From contig NZ_LADU01000083.1 of NCBI RefSeq assembly GCF_000961795.1, positions 1 through 36,507 on the forward strand: a stretch of 36,507 nucleotides of DNA. The letters are read 5' to 3'. A program made the position numbers and the translations under genes. This DNA is from Hyphomonas sp. BRH_c22 (GTDB lineage: Bacteria > Pseudomonadota > Alphaproteobacteria > Caulobacterales > Hyphomonadaceae). The notes beneath the pieces are model-generated. The model was not told where the DNA came from. It saw only the letters and a list, made by a program, of their open reading frames with translations, and did not search any database. Positions 1 through 9,032 of this stretch are shown in pieces (within the stretch, counting starts at the first letter, position 1; each line of letters opens with the position of its first letter).

Positions 1-648
1 TGGGCCCGCGTCAGCCACGAGACCGCGTTCGGCCTGACAATGGACCTGTTTACCGCCACCGAGGAGACGCGCTCGCTGACAGGCGTCAGCCTAGGCCGCG
101 ACGCCCGGTTCTGGTCCGTCCAGGCCGGCATCTCGTCGGCTTCGGACACACAGACCGCGCTGGGCGGCAGCCTGCAGGACCGTTTCGGCGAAACCGACCA
201 GACCGCCATGACAGCCTATTCACTGGAGGGCGAATGGAACCCGTTCGGACGCCTGACCCTGTCTTCGGGCATGGAAATGGCGAGCGTCGACCTGCCGGGC
301 GTCGACAGCCGCGATATCTGGACCAGCCGCTGGTCGCTCGGGGCCGCCCATCCGGCAGGGCCGGGCGCGCTAAGCCTGGTCATCGCGCAGCCGCGCCGGG
401 CCGAAACCGGCACGATCCGCTTTCTCGCGCCGACCGGTATCGATGACAGGGGGGCCATCGTGCAGTCCGATATCGAAGCGGGCCTGACGCCGAGCGGCCG
501 CCAGATTGATTATGAAACCCGCTACAGGTTCAGGCTGTTCGGCGACTGGACGGGCGAAGCCTCGGCCGCGCTGTCGACATCGCCGAACCATATCAGTGGT
601 TCAGAGGATGAAAGCGTCGCCTGGTTCGCTGTGGGCACGAAATGGTAA
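1..648 (+). CDS. C-terminal part of a probable S8-family (subtilisin-like) secreted peptidase (partial)
   Basis: The reading frame is open from the first base of the window and ends with TAA at 646-648, so only the last 215 or so residues are present and the start lies outside. The visible part has no protease catalytic motif. It is made of alternating polar/hydrophobic stretches typical of a beta-rich C-terminal domain, with phrases such as GLTPSGRQIDYETRYRF and a final W. I recognise this as similar to the C-terminal region that follows the catalytic domain in S8 peptidases of Caulobacterales and relatives; that is recollection of the family, not a match seen here. It overlaps the downstream lipoprotein gene by 7 bases, suggesting co-translation. 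Another outer-membrane or autotransporter-like protein is possible. Confidence 0.5.
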   Translation, partial: WARVSHETAFGLTMDLFTATEETRSLTGVSLGRDARFWSVQAGISSASDTQTALGGSLQDRFGETDQTAMTAYSLEGEWNPFGRLTLSSGMEMASVDLPGVDSRDIWTSRWSLGAAHPAGPGALSLVIAQPRRAETGTIRFLAPTGIDDRGAIVQSDIEAGLTPSGRQIDYETRYRFRLFGDWTGEASAALSTSPNHISGSEDESVAWFAVGTKW

Positions 649-1034
649 GGCGCGCGGGGCTCCTGTCGCTGATGCTGGCCCCGATGGGTGGCTGCACCCT
701 GTGGAGCAATATGCTGTCGCCCCAGCAGCCTGTTTCAGACTGCCCGGCGGTGACGCGCGCCACAGCCTGGGTGGACCAGATGCCAAGAATTGGTTCGGGC
801 GATCACAAGATGATCGTGGCGCTCTCGCTTGATGATGACCGGCCCTGGCTGTTGACGCCGGTGCCCAGCGGCACACCCGGCCTGCTCACGCTCGAACTGT
901 CGCCGGGCGGACCGGCTGTACCCGGACATGCGGGCTATCGCGAATCCGCCGGAAAGGCGAAGCGTGAGACGATCAGCATTGTCTGCGGCGGCGAGGAGCG
1001 CGCCCGCATCGACCAGATCACGATCGCGATGTGA
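642..1034 (+). CDS. small hypothetical lipoprotein
   Basis: This 130-residue protein starts at an ATG overlapping the stop of the upstream gene by 7 bases, so the two are probably translationally coupled. The N-terminus has two arginines, a hydrophobic core and an imperfect lipobox (MGGC, Cys18), consistent with signal peptidase II processing and membrane anchoring. The rest has no domain I recognise; two further cysteines (residues 34 and 115) could form a disulfide in the periplasm. The product is unassigned. Its coupling with the probable secreted peptidase suggests an accessory or chaperone-like role, but that is only inference from position. Confidence 0.6.
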   Translation: MVRRAGLLSLMLAPMGGCTLWSNMLSPQQPVSDCPAVTRATAWVDQMPRIGSGDHKMIVALSLDDDRPWLLTPVPSGTPGLLTLELSPGGPAVPGHAGYRESAGKAKRETISIVCGGEERARIDQITIAM

Positions 1035-1036
1035 CG

Positions 1037-1058
1037 GCCCGGCGCCGAAGCGCCGGGC
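1037..1058. terminator. candidate bidirectional terminator between convergent genes
   Basis: A 9-bp perfect stem (GCCCGGCGC / GCGCCGGGC) with a CGAA tetraloop lies in the 30-base gap between the ends of the lipoprotein gene (plus) and metK (minus). There is no clear T-run on either side, so it may act as a bidirectional or Rho-assisted barrier rather than a classical intrinsic terminator. Confidence 0.45.
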
Positions 1059-1064
1059 GCCAGG

Positions 1065-2246
1065 CTAGTTGATCAGGCGTTTGAGTTCGTCGACAAGGTC
1101 GGTCTGTTCCCAGGTGAATGTGCCACCCTTGCCCGGCGTGCGGCCGAAATGGCCATAGGCCGCCGTGCCGGCATAGATCGGGTTGTTCAGCTTCAGGTGC
1201 GTACGGATGCCCTTGGGCGACAGGTCGAACAGCTCGCGCAGGGTCTTCGCGATGCGGGCCTCATCGGCAAGGCCTGTGCCGTGCGTGTCGACATAGACCG
1301 ACAGGGGCTGCGACACGCCGATGGCGTACGACACCTGGATCGTGCAACGCTTGGCGAGTCCGGACGCGACGACGTTCTTGGCGAGATACCGGGTTGCATA
1401 GGCAGCAGACCGGTCGACCTTGGACGGATCCTTGCCCGAGAACGCGCCGCCGCCATGGGGCGCAGCGCCGCCATAGGTGTCGACGATGATCTTGCGGCCT
1501 GTAAGGCCGGCATCGCCGTCGGGACCGCCGATGACGAACTTTCCGGTCGGGTTGACGTAGAACTTGTCTTCAGGCGGGAACCAGCCCTCGGGCAGTACGC
1601 CCTGCACGATCGGGCGAACGAGTTCGCGCAGTTCTTCCAGCGTCGCTGAGGCCTTGTGCTGGGTCGAGACAACAATGGCGTTCACGCCGACCGGCTTTTC
1701 ATCGACATAGCGCAGGGTCACCTGGCTCTTGGCGTCAGGTTCGAATTCCGGACGCTCACCCGAATGGCGCAGTTCGGCCATCTTCTGCAGGATCTGGTGG
1801 GAGTAGACGAGCGTGGCGGGCATCAGTTCGGGCGTCTCGTCGGCGGCATAGCCGAACATGATGCCCTGGTCGCCTGCGCCTTCCTCAGTGAACAGACCCT
1901 GGCCTTCCTCGACGCCCTGCGCGATCTCGGCGGACTGTCCGTGGACATAGCAGTTGACGTCCAGCTTTTCCCAATGGAAACCGTCCTGTTCGTAGCCGAT
2001 CTTCTTCACCACATCGCGTGCGGTCTGGATCATCTCGTCATGGGTGACGACGGCGCCATTGTTCGTTCGCACTTCGCCGGCCAGAACCACACGGTTGGTC
2101 GTGGTGAGGGTTTCAACAGCGACCTTGGCCGTCGGGTCTTTCGTCAGGAACAGGTCGACAATGGCATCGGAAATCTGGTCGGAGACCTTGTCCGGGTGGC
2201 CCTCGGCGACGCTCTCGCTGGTAAATTCAAAATCGTTCATCTTCAT
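1065..2246 (-). CDS. metK: S-adenosylmethionine synthetase (methionine adenosyltransferase)
   Basis: The enzyme makes S-adenosylmethionine from ATP and methionine in the cytoplasm. The 393-residue length is normal for the family. Visible family signatures are GHPDK (residues 16-20), GAGDQG (123-128) and the glycine-rich [10 protein letters not shown] segment near 265-275. The start is well supported: GAGGAA sits 8-13 bases before the ATG (a second ATG two codons later is possible). It is the last gene of an ahcY-purU-metK run on the minus strand, 33 bases after purU, so AdoMet synthesis and AdoHcy removal are co-expressed. The gap is too short for a riboswitch of its own. The assignment is secure. 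Confidence 0.97.
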   Translation of the reverse strand: MKMNDFEFTSESVAEGHPDKVSDQISDAIVDLFLTKDPTAKVAVETLTTTNRVVLAGEVRTNNGAVVTHDEMIQTARDVVKKIGYEQDGFHWEKLDVNCYVHGQSAEIAQGVEEGQGLFTEEGAGDQGIMFGYAADETPELMPATLVYSHQILQKMAELRHSGERPEFEPDAKSQVTLRYVDEKPVGVNAIVVSTQHKASATLEELRELVRPIVQGVLPEGWFPPEDKFYVNPTGKFVIGGPDGDAGLTGRKIIVDTYGGAAPHGGGAFSGKDPSKVDRSAAYATRYLAKNVVASGLAKRCTIQVSYAIGVSQPLSVYVDTHGTGLADEARIAKTLRELFDLSPKGIRTHLKLNNPIYAGTAAYGHFGRTPGKGGTFTWEQTDLVDELKRLIN

Positions 2247-2279
2247 GGTGTCGTTTCCTCAGAAGCGGTGCGGTCGGGA

Positions 2280-3137
2280 CTATCGGGCAAAGACAACCGT
2301 CTTGCCAGCATTGATAAAAATTCTGTGCTCTGCATGGGCCTTGACGGCGCGCAGCAGCGCGGTGCCTTCAAGATGGCGGCCCAGTTCGATCATGTCAGCC
2401 GGGCTGAACGTGTGATCGATGGCCTCCGTGGCCTGCGTGATGATCGGGCCTTCATCGAGATCGGGCGTCACGTAATGGGCAGACGCACCGATCACCTTCA
2501 CGCCGCGCGTATGGGCCTGATGGTAGGGCTGGGCGCCCTTGAAGCTCGGCAGGAAGGAGTGGTGGATATTGATGCAGCGGCCAGACAGGCGCGTGCAGGC
2601 GTCATTGCTCAGAACCTGCATGTAGCGGGCAAGCACGACCAGTTCGGCGCCGGTCTCATCAATCAGGTCGAACAGGCGCTGTTCGGCATCTGCTTTCGTG
2701 TCCGCCGTCACGGGCACATGAAAGAAGGGCAGGTTCCAGTGCGCGAAGCCGGCTTCGAGCGTCGTATGATTGGACACAATCCCAACCGGCGCGATCGGCA
2801 GCTCGCCCCGGCGTGCGCCGTAGAGGAGCGTGTTGGCGCAATGATCTGACTTGGAAACCAGCAGCAGTGTCTTCACAGGCTGGCTCGCCGTGTGGATGCC
2901 GCACATTGCGTTCAGGTCGCCCGCAGCAGATTCAAGATCGCTCCGCAAGCCTTCAGGCACGGCGTCGCCCGCTTCGGACTGGAACACAATACGCGCAAAG
3001 AACTGCCCGGTATCCGGGTCGCCAAAGGTGCGTGACGAGGCGATGAAGCAGCCGTGCCGCTCCATCAGCCTTGCCAGCGTGGCGACCAGTCCGACCCTAT
3101 CAGGACAGGCCAGTGTGAGGATGTGTTCCTGAACCAT
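2280..3137 (-). CDS. purU: formyltetrahydrofolate deformylase
   Basis: The enzyme hydrolyses 10-formyl-THF to formate and THF, balancing one-carbon pools. The 285-residue protein has an N-terminal ACT domain (about 5-80; TLACPDRVGLVATLA) and a formyl-transferase-like catalytic domain (about 88-285) with NHTTLEAG (123-130), NIHHSFLPSFKG (190-201) and the SAHYVTPDLDEGPII segment near 219-233. These separate PurU from GART-type PurN, which lacks the ACT domain. It lies 17 bases after ahcY and 33 before metK, as the middle gene of a probable operon linking folate one-carbon flux to the methyl cycle. Confidence 0.95.
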   Translation of the reverse strand: MVQEHILTLACPDRVGLVATLARLMERHGCFIASSRTFGDPDTGQFFARIVFQSEAGDAVPEGLRSDLESAAGDLNAMCGIHTASQPVKTLLLVSKSDHCANTLLYGARRGELPIAPVGIVSNHTTLEAGFAHWNLPFFHVPVTADTKADAEQRLFDLIDETGAELVVLARYMQVLSNDACTRLSGRCINIHHSFLPSFKGAQPYHQAHTRGVKVIGASAHYVTPDLDEGPIITQATEAIDHTFSPADMIELGRHLEGTALLRAVKAHAEHRIFINAGKTVVFAR

Positions 3138-3154
3138 TCGCCGCTTTGCGCCGC

Positions 3155-4549
3155 CTAGTAGCGGTAGTGTTCCGGCTTGAACGGGCCTTCGGTCGTCACG
3201 CCGATATAGTCGGCCTGGCCTTCTGACAGCGTGGTCAGCTGGGCGCCCAGCTTTTCAAGGTGCAGCAGGGCCACTTTCTCGTCGAGATGCTTGGGAAGGG
3301 TGTAGACCTTGTTCTCGTATTCGTCGGCGCGCAGGTGGAGTTCGATCTGCGCAAGTGTCTGGTTGGTGAATGAGGCAGACATGACGAAGCTCGGGTGGCC
3401 CGTGGCATTGCCGAGGTTCACAAGGCGGCCTTCCGACAGGAGCAGGATGCGCTTGCCATCCGGGAAAGTGATCATGTCGACCTGTGGCTTGATGTTCGTC
3501 CATTCGAAATTGCGCAGGCCCTCGACCTGGATCTCATTGTCGAAATGGCCAATGTTGCAGACGATGGCCATGTCCTTCATCGCGCGCATATGGTCGACGG
3601 TCAGGATATCCTTGTTGCCGGTCGCGGTGACGAAGATGTCGAATTTCGGGGCGGCGTCTTCCATGGTCAGGACATCAAAGCCGTCCATCGCAGCCTGGAG
3701 GGCACAGATCGGATCGATCTCGGACACTGAAACGCGCGCGCCCGCGCCAGCGAGGGATGCAGCCGAGCCTTTGCCCACGTCGCCATACCCGGCAACGAAG
3801 GCTTTCTTGCCGGCCATCATCACATCCGTGCCGCGGCGGATCGCATCAACGAGCGATTCCTTGCAACCATACTTGTTGTCGAACTTGGACTTGGTGACCG
3901 AGTCGTTGACATTGATGGCCGGGAAGGGGAGTTCGCCCTTCTTTTCCAACTGGTACAGGCGGTTGACGCCGGTCGTCGTTTCTTCGGACACGCCGCGGAT
4001 ACCGGCCTTGGTCCTGGCGAACCAGCCGGGGCTGGCCTTCATGCGCTTCTTGATCTGCGCGAACAGGAATTTCTCTTCTTCCGAGCCTGGTTTTTCCAGG
4101 AAGGCAGGATCGGTTTCGGCGCGCTCGCCGAGGATCAGGTACATGGTGGCATCGCCGCCATCATCGAGGATCAGGTTCGGGCCTTCGCCGTCCGGCCACT
4201 GGAACATGCGGTCGGTATAGTCCCAGTATTCTTCCAGCGTTTCGCCCTTGTAGGCGAAGACTGGCGTGCCGTTCGCGGCGATCGCAGCAGCGGCGTGGTC
4301 CTGCGTCGAATAAATGTTGCACGACACCCAGCGCACCTGTGCGCCAAGGGCTTCGAGCGTCTGGATCAGGACAGCCGTCTGGATGGTCATGTGCAGCGAG
4401 CCGCAGATGCGCGCGCCCTTGAGCGGCTGCGTCGGACCGAACTCTTCGCGCGCTGCCATCAGGCCCGGCATCTCGGTCTCTGCGATGGCGATTTCCTTGT
4501 TGCCGTATTCAGCCAGCTTGATGTCGGCGACGTGGTAGTCCTGGGCCAT
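3155..4549 (-). CDS. ahcY: adenosylhomocysteinase (S-adenosylhomocysteine hydrolase)
   Basis: The NAD-dependent enzyme splits S-adenosylhomocysteine into adenosine and homocysteine, relieving product inhibition of methyltransferases. The 464-residue length fits bacterial forms. Family landmarks are the [11 protein letters not shown] segment, [17 protein letters not shown] around the catalytic Lys/Asp, the NAD-binding GYGDVGKG motif and the C-terminal PFKPEHYRY ending. The ATG is preceded by AAAGGAA with suitable spacing. As first gene of the ahcY-purU-metK set it has a candidate promoter about 30-55 bases upstream. The several methyltransferases in this window would depend on this operon for AdoMet supply, though it is a general housekeeping locus. 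Confidence 0.97.
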   Translation of the reverse strand: MAQDYHVADIKLAEYGNKEIAIAETEMPGLMAAREEFGPTQPLKGARICGSLHMTIQTAVLIQTLEALGAQVRWVSCNIYSTQDHAAAAIAANGTPVFAYKGETLEEYWDYTDRMFQWPDGEGPNLILDDGGDATMYLILGERAETDPAFLEKPGSEEEKFLFAQIKKRMKASPGWFARTKAGIRGVSEETTTGVNRLYQLEKKGELPFPAINVNDSVTKSKFDNKYGCKESLVDAIRRGTDVMMAGKKAFVAGYGDVGKGSAASLAGAGARVSVSEIDPICALQAAMDGFDVLTMEDAAPKFDIFVTATGNKDILTVDHMRAMKDMAIVCNIGHFDNEIQVEGLRNFEWTNIKPQVDMITFPDGKRILLLSEGRLVNLGNATGHPSFVMSASFTNQTLAQIELHLRADEYENKVYTLPKHLDEKVALLHLEKLGAQLTTLSEGQADYIGVTTEGPFKPEHYRY

Positions 4550-4576
4550 ATCAATGTTCCTTTATATGTTTATGCG

Positions 4577-4605
4577 GCGTTAGCATGACGCGCAGGCAAA
4601 GGCAA
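4577..4605 (-). promoter_or_regulatory. candidate housekeeping promoter of ahcY-purU-metK
   Basis: On the minus strand a -35-like TTGCCTT (4605-4599) and a -10-like GCTAACGC (4584-4577) are separated by 14 bases. This fits the Caulobacter-type consensus (TTGACG / GCTANAWC, 10-14 spacer) known for alphaproteobacterial housekeeping sigma. It lies 28 bases before the ahcY ATG. A 7-bp inverted repeat (GCAGGCA 4592-4598 / TGCCTGC 4623-4629) flanks the -35 element and could be an operator; no regulator can be named. Confidence 0.4.
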
Positions 4606-4654
4606 CGCAGCAAGGATCACGCTGCCTGCAAAATTTCGTTCGGAGATTGCTGGC

Positions 4655-5815
4655 CTAGCCGTTGAAGCCAAGGACCGCATCAATCACGCGGTCCTGGTCA
4701 GAGGGTTCTAGGTAGGGATGCATGGGCAGGGCAAGGACATGCTGGCTCGCCGCTTCGGTGACCTTGAGGTGTCCCTTGGCCGGGGCATAGCGCAGGGCGA
4801 AGTCCTGTTCGTGGATCGGCACCGGATAATAGACCATGCTGGGAATGCCATTTGCGTTGAGGTGGGCCTGCAGGCCGTCACGGTTGTCATGTTCGATGAC
4901 ATATTGCGCCCAGACCGACCGGCCACCCTCAATAACCCCCGGAACACCTTTGATCGCCCCACCAAGCCCCTCGGCATAGCGGTTTGCAATCACTTGCCTG
5001 CGATCGATCTCGTCAGCGAAGATCTTGAGCTTTTCGAGCAGGATGGCGGCCTGGATCGTGTCGAGGCGCGAGTTCATGCCCACCCGCAGGCTGAGATATT
5101 TGGGGTCGTGATGGAAATTGCGGGTCGCCGCGTCGGTCGGCGTGACCTTGCCGTAAACCCGAAGGGATTCAATGCGTTCGGCCAGGGCCGCATCATTCGT
5201 GATGATGGCCCCGCCATCGCCATAGCACCCCAGCGGCTTGGCCGGAAAGAAGCTGGTTGTCGCGATATCAGCCCAGTTGGAGGGATGTTTGCCGTTCAGC
5301 GTGCAGCCATAGCCTTGGGCCGTGTCGGCAATCAGTTTCAGGTCGAACTCGTCACAAATCGCTTTTATTTCAGGGTAGTTTGCCGGTTGCCCGAACAGGT
5401 CAACAGCGATCACCGCTTTGGGGTTGAGCGTGCCGGACGCCTTTACCGAGGCAATCTCCGCCCGCAGGGAGGCAGGGTCCATGTTGTATGTAGCCGCATC
5501 AATGTCCACGAAGACAGGCGTGGCCCCGAGCCATGGCACGACCTGCGCCGTGGCGACAAAGGTGAAGCTCGGGCAGAACACGGCGTCGCCGGGTTTAAGT
5601 TCCCAGGCCATCAGGGCGAGCGCGAGGGCATCCGTGCCGTTGGCGCAGCTGACGGCGTGGCTGGCACCGCACCATGCAGCCAGCTGTTTCTCCAGTTCGG
5701 TCACTTCCGGGCCCAGAACGTAGCGCCCGCTTTCCACCACACCCTGAATGGCCGCGTTGATCTCGGTCTCGATACGTTTGCGCTGGGCTTGCAGGTCTAT
5801 GAATGGCAAGGGCAT
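4655..5815 (-). CDS. DegT/DnrJ/EryC1/StrS-family sugar aminotransferase, WbpE-like
   Basis: This is a PLP-dependent aminotransferase acting on a keto group of a nucleotide sugar. The protein is 386 residues from the ATG at 5815, which begins MPLPFIDLQ and has GGAA in front; a GTG 16 codons upstream (5863) is open but adds a tail not typical of the family. Landmarks are NGTDAL (about 59-64), the DTAQGYG segment and SFFPAKPLGCYGDGG with the Schiff-base lysine at about 193. The pattern is close to WbpE/WlbC, which aminates UDP-3-keto-GlcNAcA at C3, but substrate cannot be fixed from sequence. No partner dehydrogenase or acetyltransferase lies nearby. It follows the GT4 gene on the same strand. 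Confidence 0.85.
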   Translation of the reverse strand: MPLPFIDLQAQRKRIETEINAAIQGVVESGRYVLGPEVTELEKQLAAWCGASHAVSCANGTDALALALMAWELKPGDAVFCPSFTFVATAQVVPWLGATPVFVDIDAATYNMDPASLRAEIASVKASGTLNPKAVIAVDLFGQPANYPEIKAICDEFDLKLIADTAQGYGCTLNGKHPSNWADIATTSFFPAKPLGCYGDGGAIITNDAALAERIESLRVYGKVTPTDAATRNFHHDPKYLSLRVGMNSRLDTIQAAILLEKLKIFADEIDRRQVIANRYAEGLGGAIKGVPGVIEGGRSVWAQYVIEHDNRDGLQAHLNANGIPSMVYYPVPIHEQDFALRYAPAKGHLKVTEAASQHVLALPMHPYLEPSDQDRVIDAVLGFNG

Positions 5816-5913
5816 GGCGGGTTCCGTGTATAATGTGTCGAATGGCGCAGCACATAAGGACACGGTAGACCGCCGGCAAGTAACGCCTGATTACATGGTA
5901 TTTCGCCCGGGTG

Positions 5914-7134
5914 TTAAGCGATAATGCCAAGAGCTTCCGAATAGGTGCGCGATCTCAGGGAGGCGCTGACGTCCCGTCGGGCGGTGGTGGCCACTACGTG
6001 GCGTTTCCTGGGCGAATCATACAGTTCACGCAGGGCGAGCGATCCGGCATCGATATTGACGTCTGCCCAGCGCGCATCGGGCATGGACTTGTAGATGCCG
6101 GACGGGTCATCCACCAGCTTCAATACGTAAGGTAACAGCGCTGAATTCTGGTCCGTCATGAATTCGAGGTTTCCGGACCATCCAGTCGCCATCGTGGCGC
6201 GTCCGGCGGCCATGGCCTCGGCGAGATGCATGCCAAATCCCTCTGCCCGGTGCGAGGAGACGACGATGTCGCTGTTCCACAGCAAGTGCGTCTGTTCTTC
6301 CTCGGAAAAGCTGCGGTCGATCACGTCGATCCGGGGGTCCTTGTCAGCGTATGCCATGACTGCAGATTCGTAATACTTGTAGAGAGACAGGTTGCGGCAT
6401 TTGACAGTCAGATGGACCGGCTCATTGTTTGGAAAGGCTTTCGAGAACATCTGCATCGTGGCGAGCAGGTTTTTCCGGTGAAAGGACGAACGACCATCTG
6501 CAATCGTCAGAACGCGAAGTGTCGTGTCTCCACGATTGGCAGGGGTCGGCCAGGCTTTCGTGTGGGCGTGAACGGGCAGATAATGAGGTACTGTGTGGAC
6601 GGGCAGGGCAAACTGGCTTTCGAAAGTCTGCTGTACAAACCGGCTGGGAGCCCAAATCTCTGACAGGTAGCAGGTCTGGCGGGCCCAATCGGCCGGCGTG
6701 GTTGCCAATTCCCAGGCCCAGGCGCCAATGATGCGCCACTTGTGCCATCGGCGCAGGCCAAGCCCCATCAGGGCCCGCTCGGTTTCAGGCGCGTTTGCGT
6801 AGAGAATAAGCGTGCCATTTCTGTCGGCGGGCATTTCCTGCAGCGGCACCGGACTGGCCACATCAACCTGATTGAACAGGCCACTCAGATCGACAGCAAT
6901 CGGATCGAGGCCTTCAGCGCGCAGGGCGCGATAACAGCTCAGGGCGGCGCGGCCAATGCCGTTGGCGGTTCGGAACATGCCAGCAACCACAATCTGGCCT
7001 TGTGGGCTGGTCAGAACATCCGCCGTGAGCGGCCGGGGCAGGATAAGCCGCCTTACCGCCGACTTTCCACTTCTGAAGGACGCTCCTATGGGCAAATCTA
7101 ATACCGTACTTTCGAATGGTTCTGTCCCGTTCAC
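5914..7134 (-). CDS. GT4-type glycosyltransferase
   Basis: A 406-residue GT-B protein. The N-terminal acceptor half contains GMFRTANGIGRAA near residue 55. The C-terminal half has the nucleotide-sugar binding segment SHRAEGFGMHLAEAMAAG (about 312-330), the E-x7-E pattern of family GT4. The first ATG or GTG in frame is GTG at 7134 and no strong ribosome site is seen, so the start is less certain than the function. It is divergent from rfbC (162-base gap) and is followed 98 bases later by the aminotransferase, so both probably serve the same glycan. Donor and acceptor sugars are unknown. Confidence 0.82.
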   Translation of the reverse strand: MNGTEPFESTVLDLPIGASFRSGKSAVRRLILPRPLTADVLTSPQGQIVVAGMFRTANGIGRAALSCYRALRAEGLDPIAVDLSGLFNQVDVASPVPLQEMPADRNGTLILYANAPETERALMGLGLRRWHKWRIIGAWAWELATTPADWARQTCYLSEIWAPSRFVQQTFESQFALPVHTVPHYLPVHAHTKAWPTPANRGDTTLRVLTIADGRSSFHRKNLLATMQMFSKAFPNNEPVHLTVKCRNLSLYKYYESAVMAYADKDPRIDVIDRSFSEEEQTHLLWNSDIVVSSHRAEGFGMHLAEAMAAGRATMATGWSGNLEFMTDQNSALLPYVLKLVDDPSGIYKSMPDARWADVNIDAGSLALRELYDSPRKRHVVATTARRDVSASLRSRTYSEALGIIA

Positions 7135-7296
7135 CGCTTATGGTATGCCCGCCTGACTGGAGCTGCGCAAGCATTTCATGACGTTTCAAATGCTTTCGAG
7201 CCCGCCGCCCTGTCAAAGAGCCAGCATGACGTCTGGCCAGTGGGGCGATCCTGTGCAATGCGCGGTGGCAACTGAAATACAGAAGGAATCAGTCCG

Positions 7297-7860
7297 ATGT
7301 CTTTGAAAGTAGAATCCCTTGCGATTCCCGATGTCAAACTTGTCACCCCCGCGCGATTTGGTGACGATCGCGGGTTCTTCAGCGAAACCTACAATGCGGC
7401 ACAGTTCAAGGCGGCCGGGATTACAGCAGACTTCGTGCAGGACAATCACTCATTGTCAGCCCCGACTGGAACGGTGAGAGGCCTACACTTTCAGGCGCCC
7501 CCGTTTGCGCAGTCGAAACTGGTCCGTGTGTTGCGCGGGGCGATCCTGGATGTGGTTGTCGATGTGCGCAGTGGCTCGCCGACCTATGGCAAGTGGGTGA
7601 GCGCCGAATTGAGCGCGACAAATGGCGTGCAGATCTTTTTGCCGCGCGGGTTCCTGCACGGCTTTGTGACGCGCGAGCCGGACACCGAGGTCGCCTACAA
7701 GGTGGACAATTATTATTCGAAGGAATGTGACGGCGCCGTCGTGTGGAACGATCCGACGCTCGCCATCGAATGGGGTCTGCCAACGAGTGCGGCAACACTA
7801 TCGGTCAAGGATGCGCAGGCGCAGTCCTTTGCAGCGTTCAAAACGCCATTCTTACAGTAA
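7297..7860 (+). CDS. rfbC: dTDP-4-dehydrorhamnose 3,5-epimerase
   Basis: The enzyme converts dTDP-4-keto-6-deoxy-glucose to dTDP-4-keto-L-rhamnose, third step of dTDP-L-rhamnose synthesis. The 187-residue cupin has the family signatures RGLHFQ with the catalytic His64, KLVRVLRGAILDVVVDVR, and FLPRGFLHGFVT followed by the catalytic Tyr in VAYK (about 134). The ATG is preceded by AAGGA about 10 bases away. It stands alone: rfbB-rfbD-rfbA lie on the same strand more than 21 kb downstream (28996-31863). A run of non-coding sequence follows directly. Confidence 0.95.
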   Translation: MSLKVESLAIPDVKLVTPARFGDDRGFFSETYNAAQFKAAGITADFVQDNHSLSAPTGTVRGLHFQAPPFAQSKLVRVLRGAILDVVVDVRSGSPTYGKWVSAELSATNGVQIFLPRGFLHGFVTREPDTEVAYKVDNYYSKECDGAVVWNDPTLAIEWGLPTSAATLSVKDAQAQSFAAFKTPFLQ

Positions 7861-9032
7861 GCCATGCAGGATTGAACGACGCCTGTTGAGCAGGCCGGGC
7901 CAATCCAGCCGGAAATGTGACGGCACGCACGGGACCGCACAGGGAGCGGGCGTACATTGCGGGCGCCTGAATAGCCCGAAGTTCCGCCATGGATTCATCT
8001 GCCCGCCTGGAACCGCCTTACCTGTTGCCAAACAAAGCACGAAAACACGTGAAACTCATCGATGCCTTGTGCCCGCTGGGTCGTGCTCGATGTTGTACGC
8101 GACCGGTTTAAGCCGCATGACGGCGCAGCCTTATAGGCTGGACTGTGGTATGTCTTAGTATCAACGCTGCTGCCGCCAATATCAATCATCTGTCCGTCAA
8201 AGCCGATGCCGAGTTGCTGATGCATGATAATGTGTCGCCGGGCAGCGGCCACGCACGTAAGGTGATTAAGAAGTAAAATGCGGGGAATTCGGCGCTTGTA
8301 GCGTTCCAGAGCGGATTTTCGGAACGCGCCAAAATTGGCCTGTCTGTCGCGCAGAATTTTCCTTCTCTTGTGCACCAAACATAGCGCTTCAACGCGTCGC
8401 GACCCAGAACGCCGCGCACCGATACGCTCAACAGAGTTAGCAGTGCGACTCTGACTCTCAACCCAGCAATGGTCGAAGAGGTATAGTTGGTATTATTCGG
8501 GACAATGCTGTTGTCGGGATACGGAATACTAATAAATCCCATCAGAAGTCACTTGGGTGAACGAGAGCATTGCCACAACCGACCAATGCGTGAAAGACGT
8601 TGCGCATGTCGTGGGTTGGACCAGTGGTGACGTTTTGCGCCTCGACGATCCTTATTCGACGAGCGATAGTGTTTCGGAGGTGGTCGATCTGGACATCAGC
8701 GGCTATCTCGCCAACCTGCTCGGTTCGGTGTCTCCGTCGAAGGGCGTGATGCGGGGCATTTTTGATACTTCTTCAGACGGGGTGACGAGCATCATCCTGT
8801 CGGCGGGCGGATCGGTTTTTGGAGGAAATTCGCGAAGCCACGGTTCGCGCAACACGACGGCTATTGCCCCGCCTGCCTGGGTGCCGCTTCCGACCTCGGA
8901 CAGCAACCTCCACGTGCTGCGTGCCGCTCTGGACAACGCGCGCAACCGATCTGACGGTCATGATCGCGCCTGTGCTGTGAGGGTTTGTCCAGGAGAGGTC
9001 TTGCCTAGTTTTCAGCGTTCAAACGAAACGAA
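7861..9032 (+). other. gene-poor tract after rfbC
   Basis: About 1.2 kb with no gene I can support. Frames are broken by frequent stops up to about 8556. From 8557 a 203-codon GTG-started frame runs on the plus strand, but its last 136 bases overlap the end of the well-supported minus-strand methyltransferase-fusion gene, and it shows no recognisable domain. Short open stretches on both strands look like remnants. This is the left junction of the polysaccharide island and may be decayed mobile or biosynthetic DNA; no terminal repeats were found by eye. Confidence 0.4.

Noticed and set aside
2247..2279. possible SAM riboswitch in front of metK
   Set aside because: Only 33 bases separate purU and metK, and these contain just the ribosome site; too short for any known AdoMet riboswitch class.
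1656..2849. 397-codon plus-strand frame
   Set aside because: It is antisense to metK and purU, both unmistakable; a shadow frame caused by high GC.
4718..5833. 371-codon plus-strand frame
   Set aside because: Antisense to the sugar aminotransferase with its PLP lysine; shadow frame.
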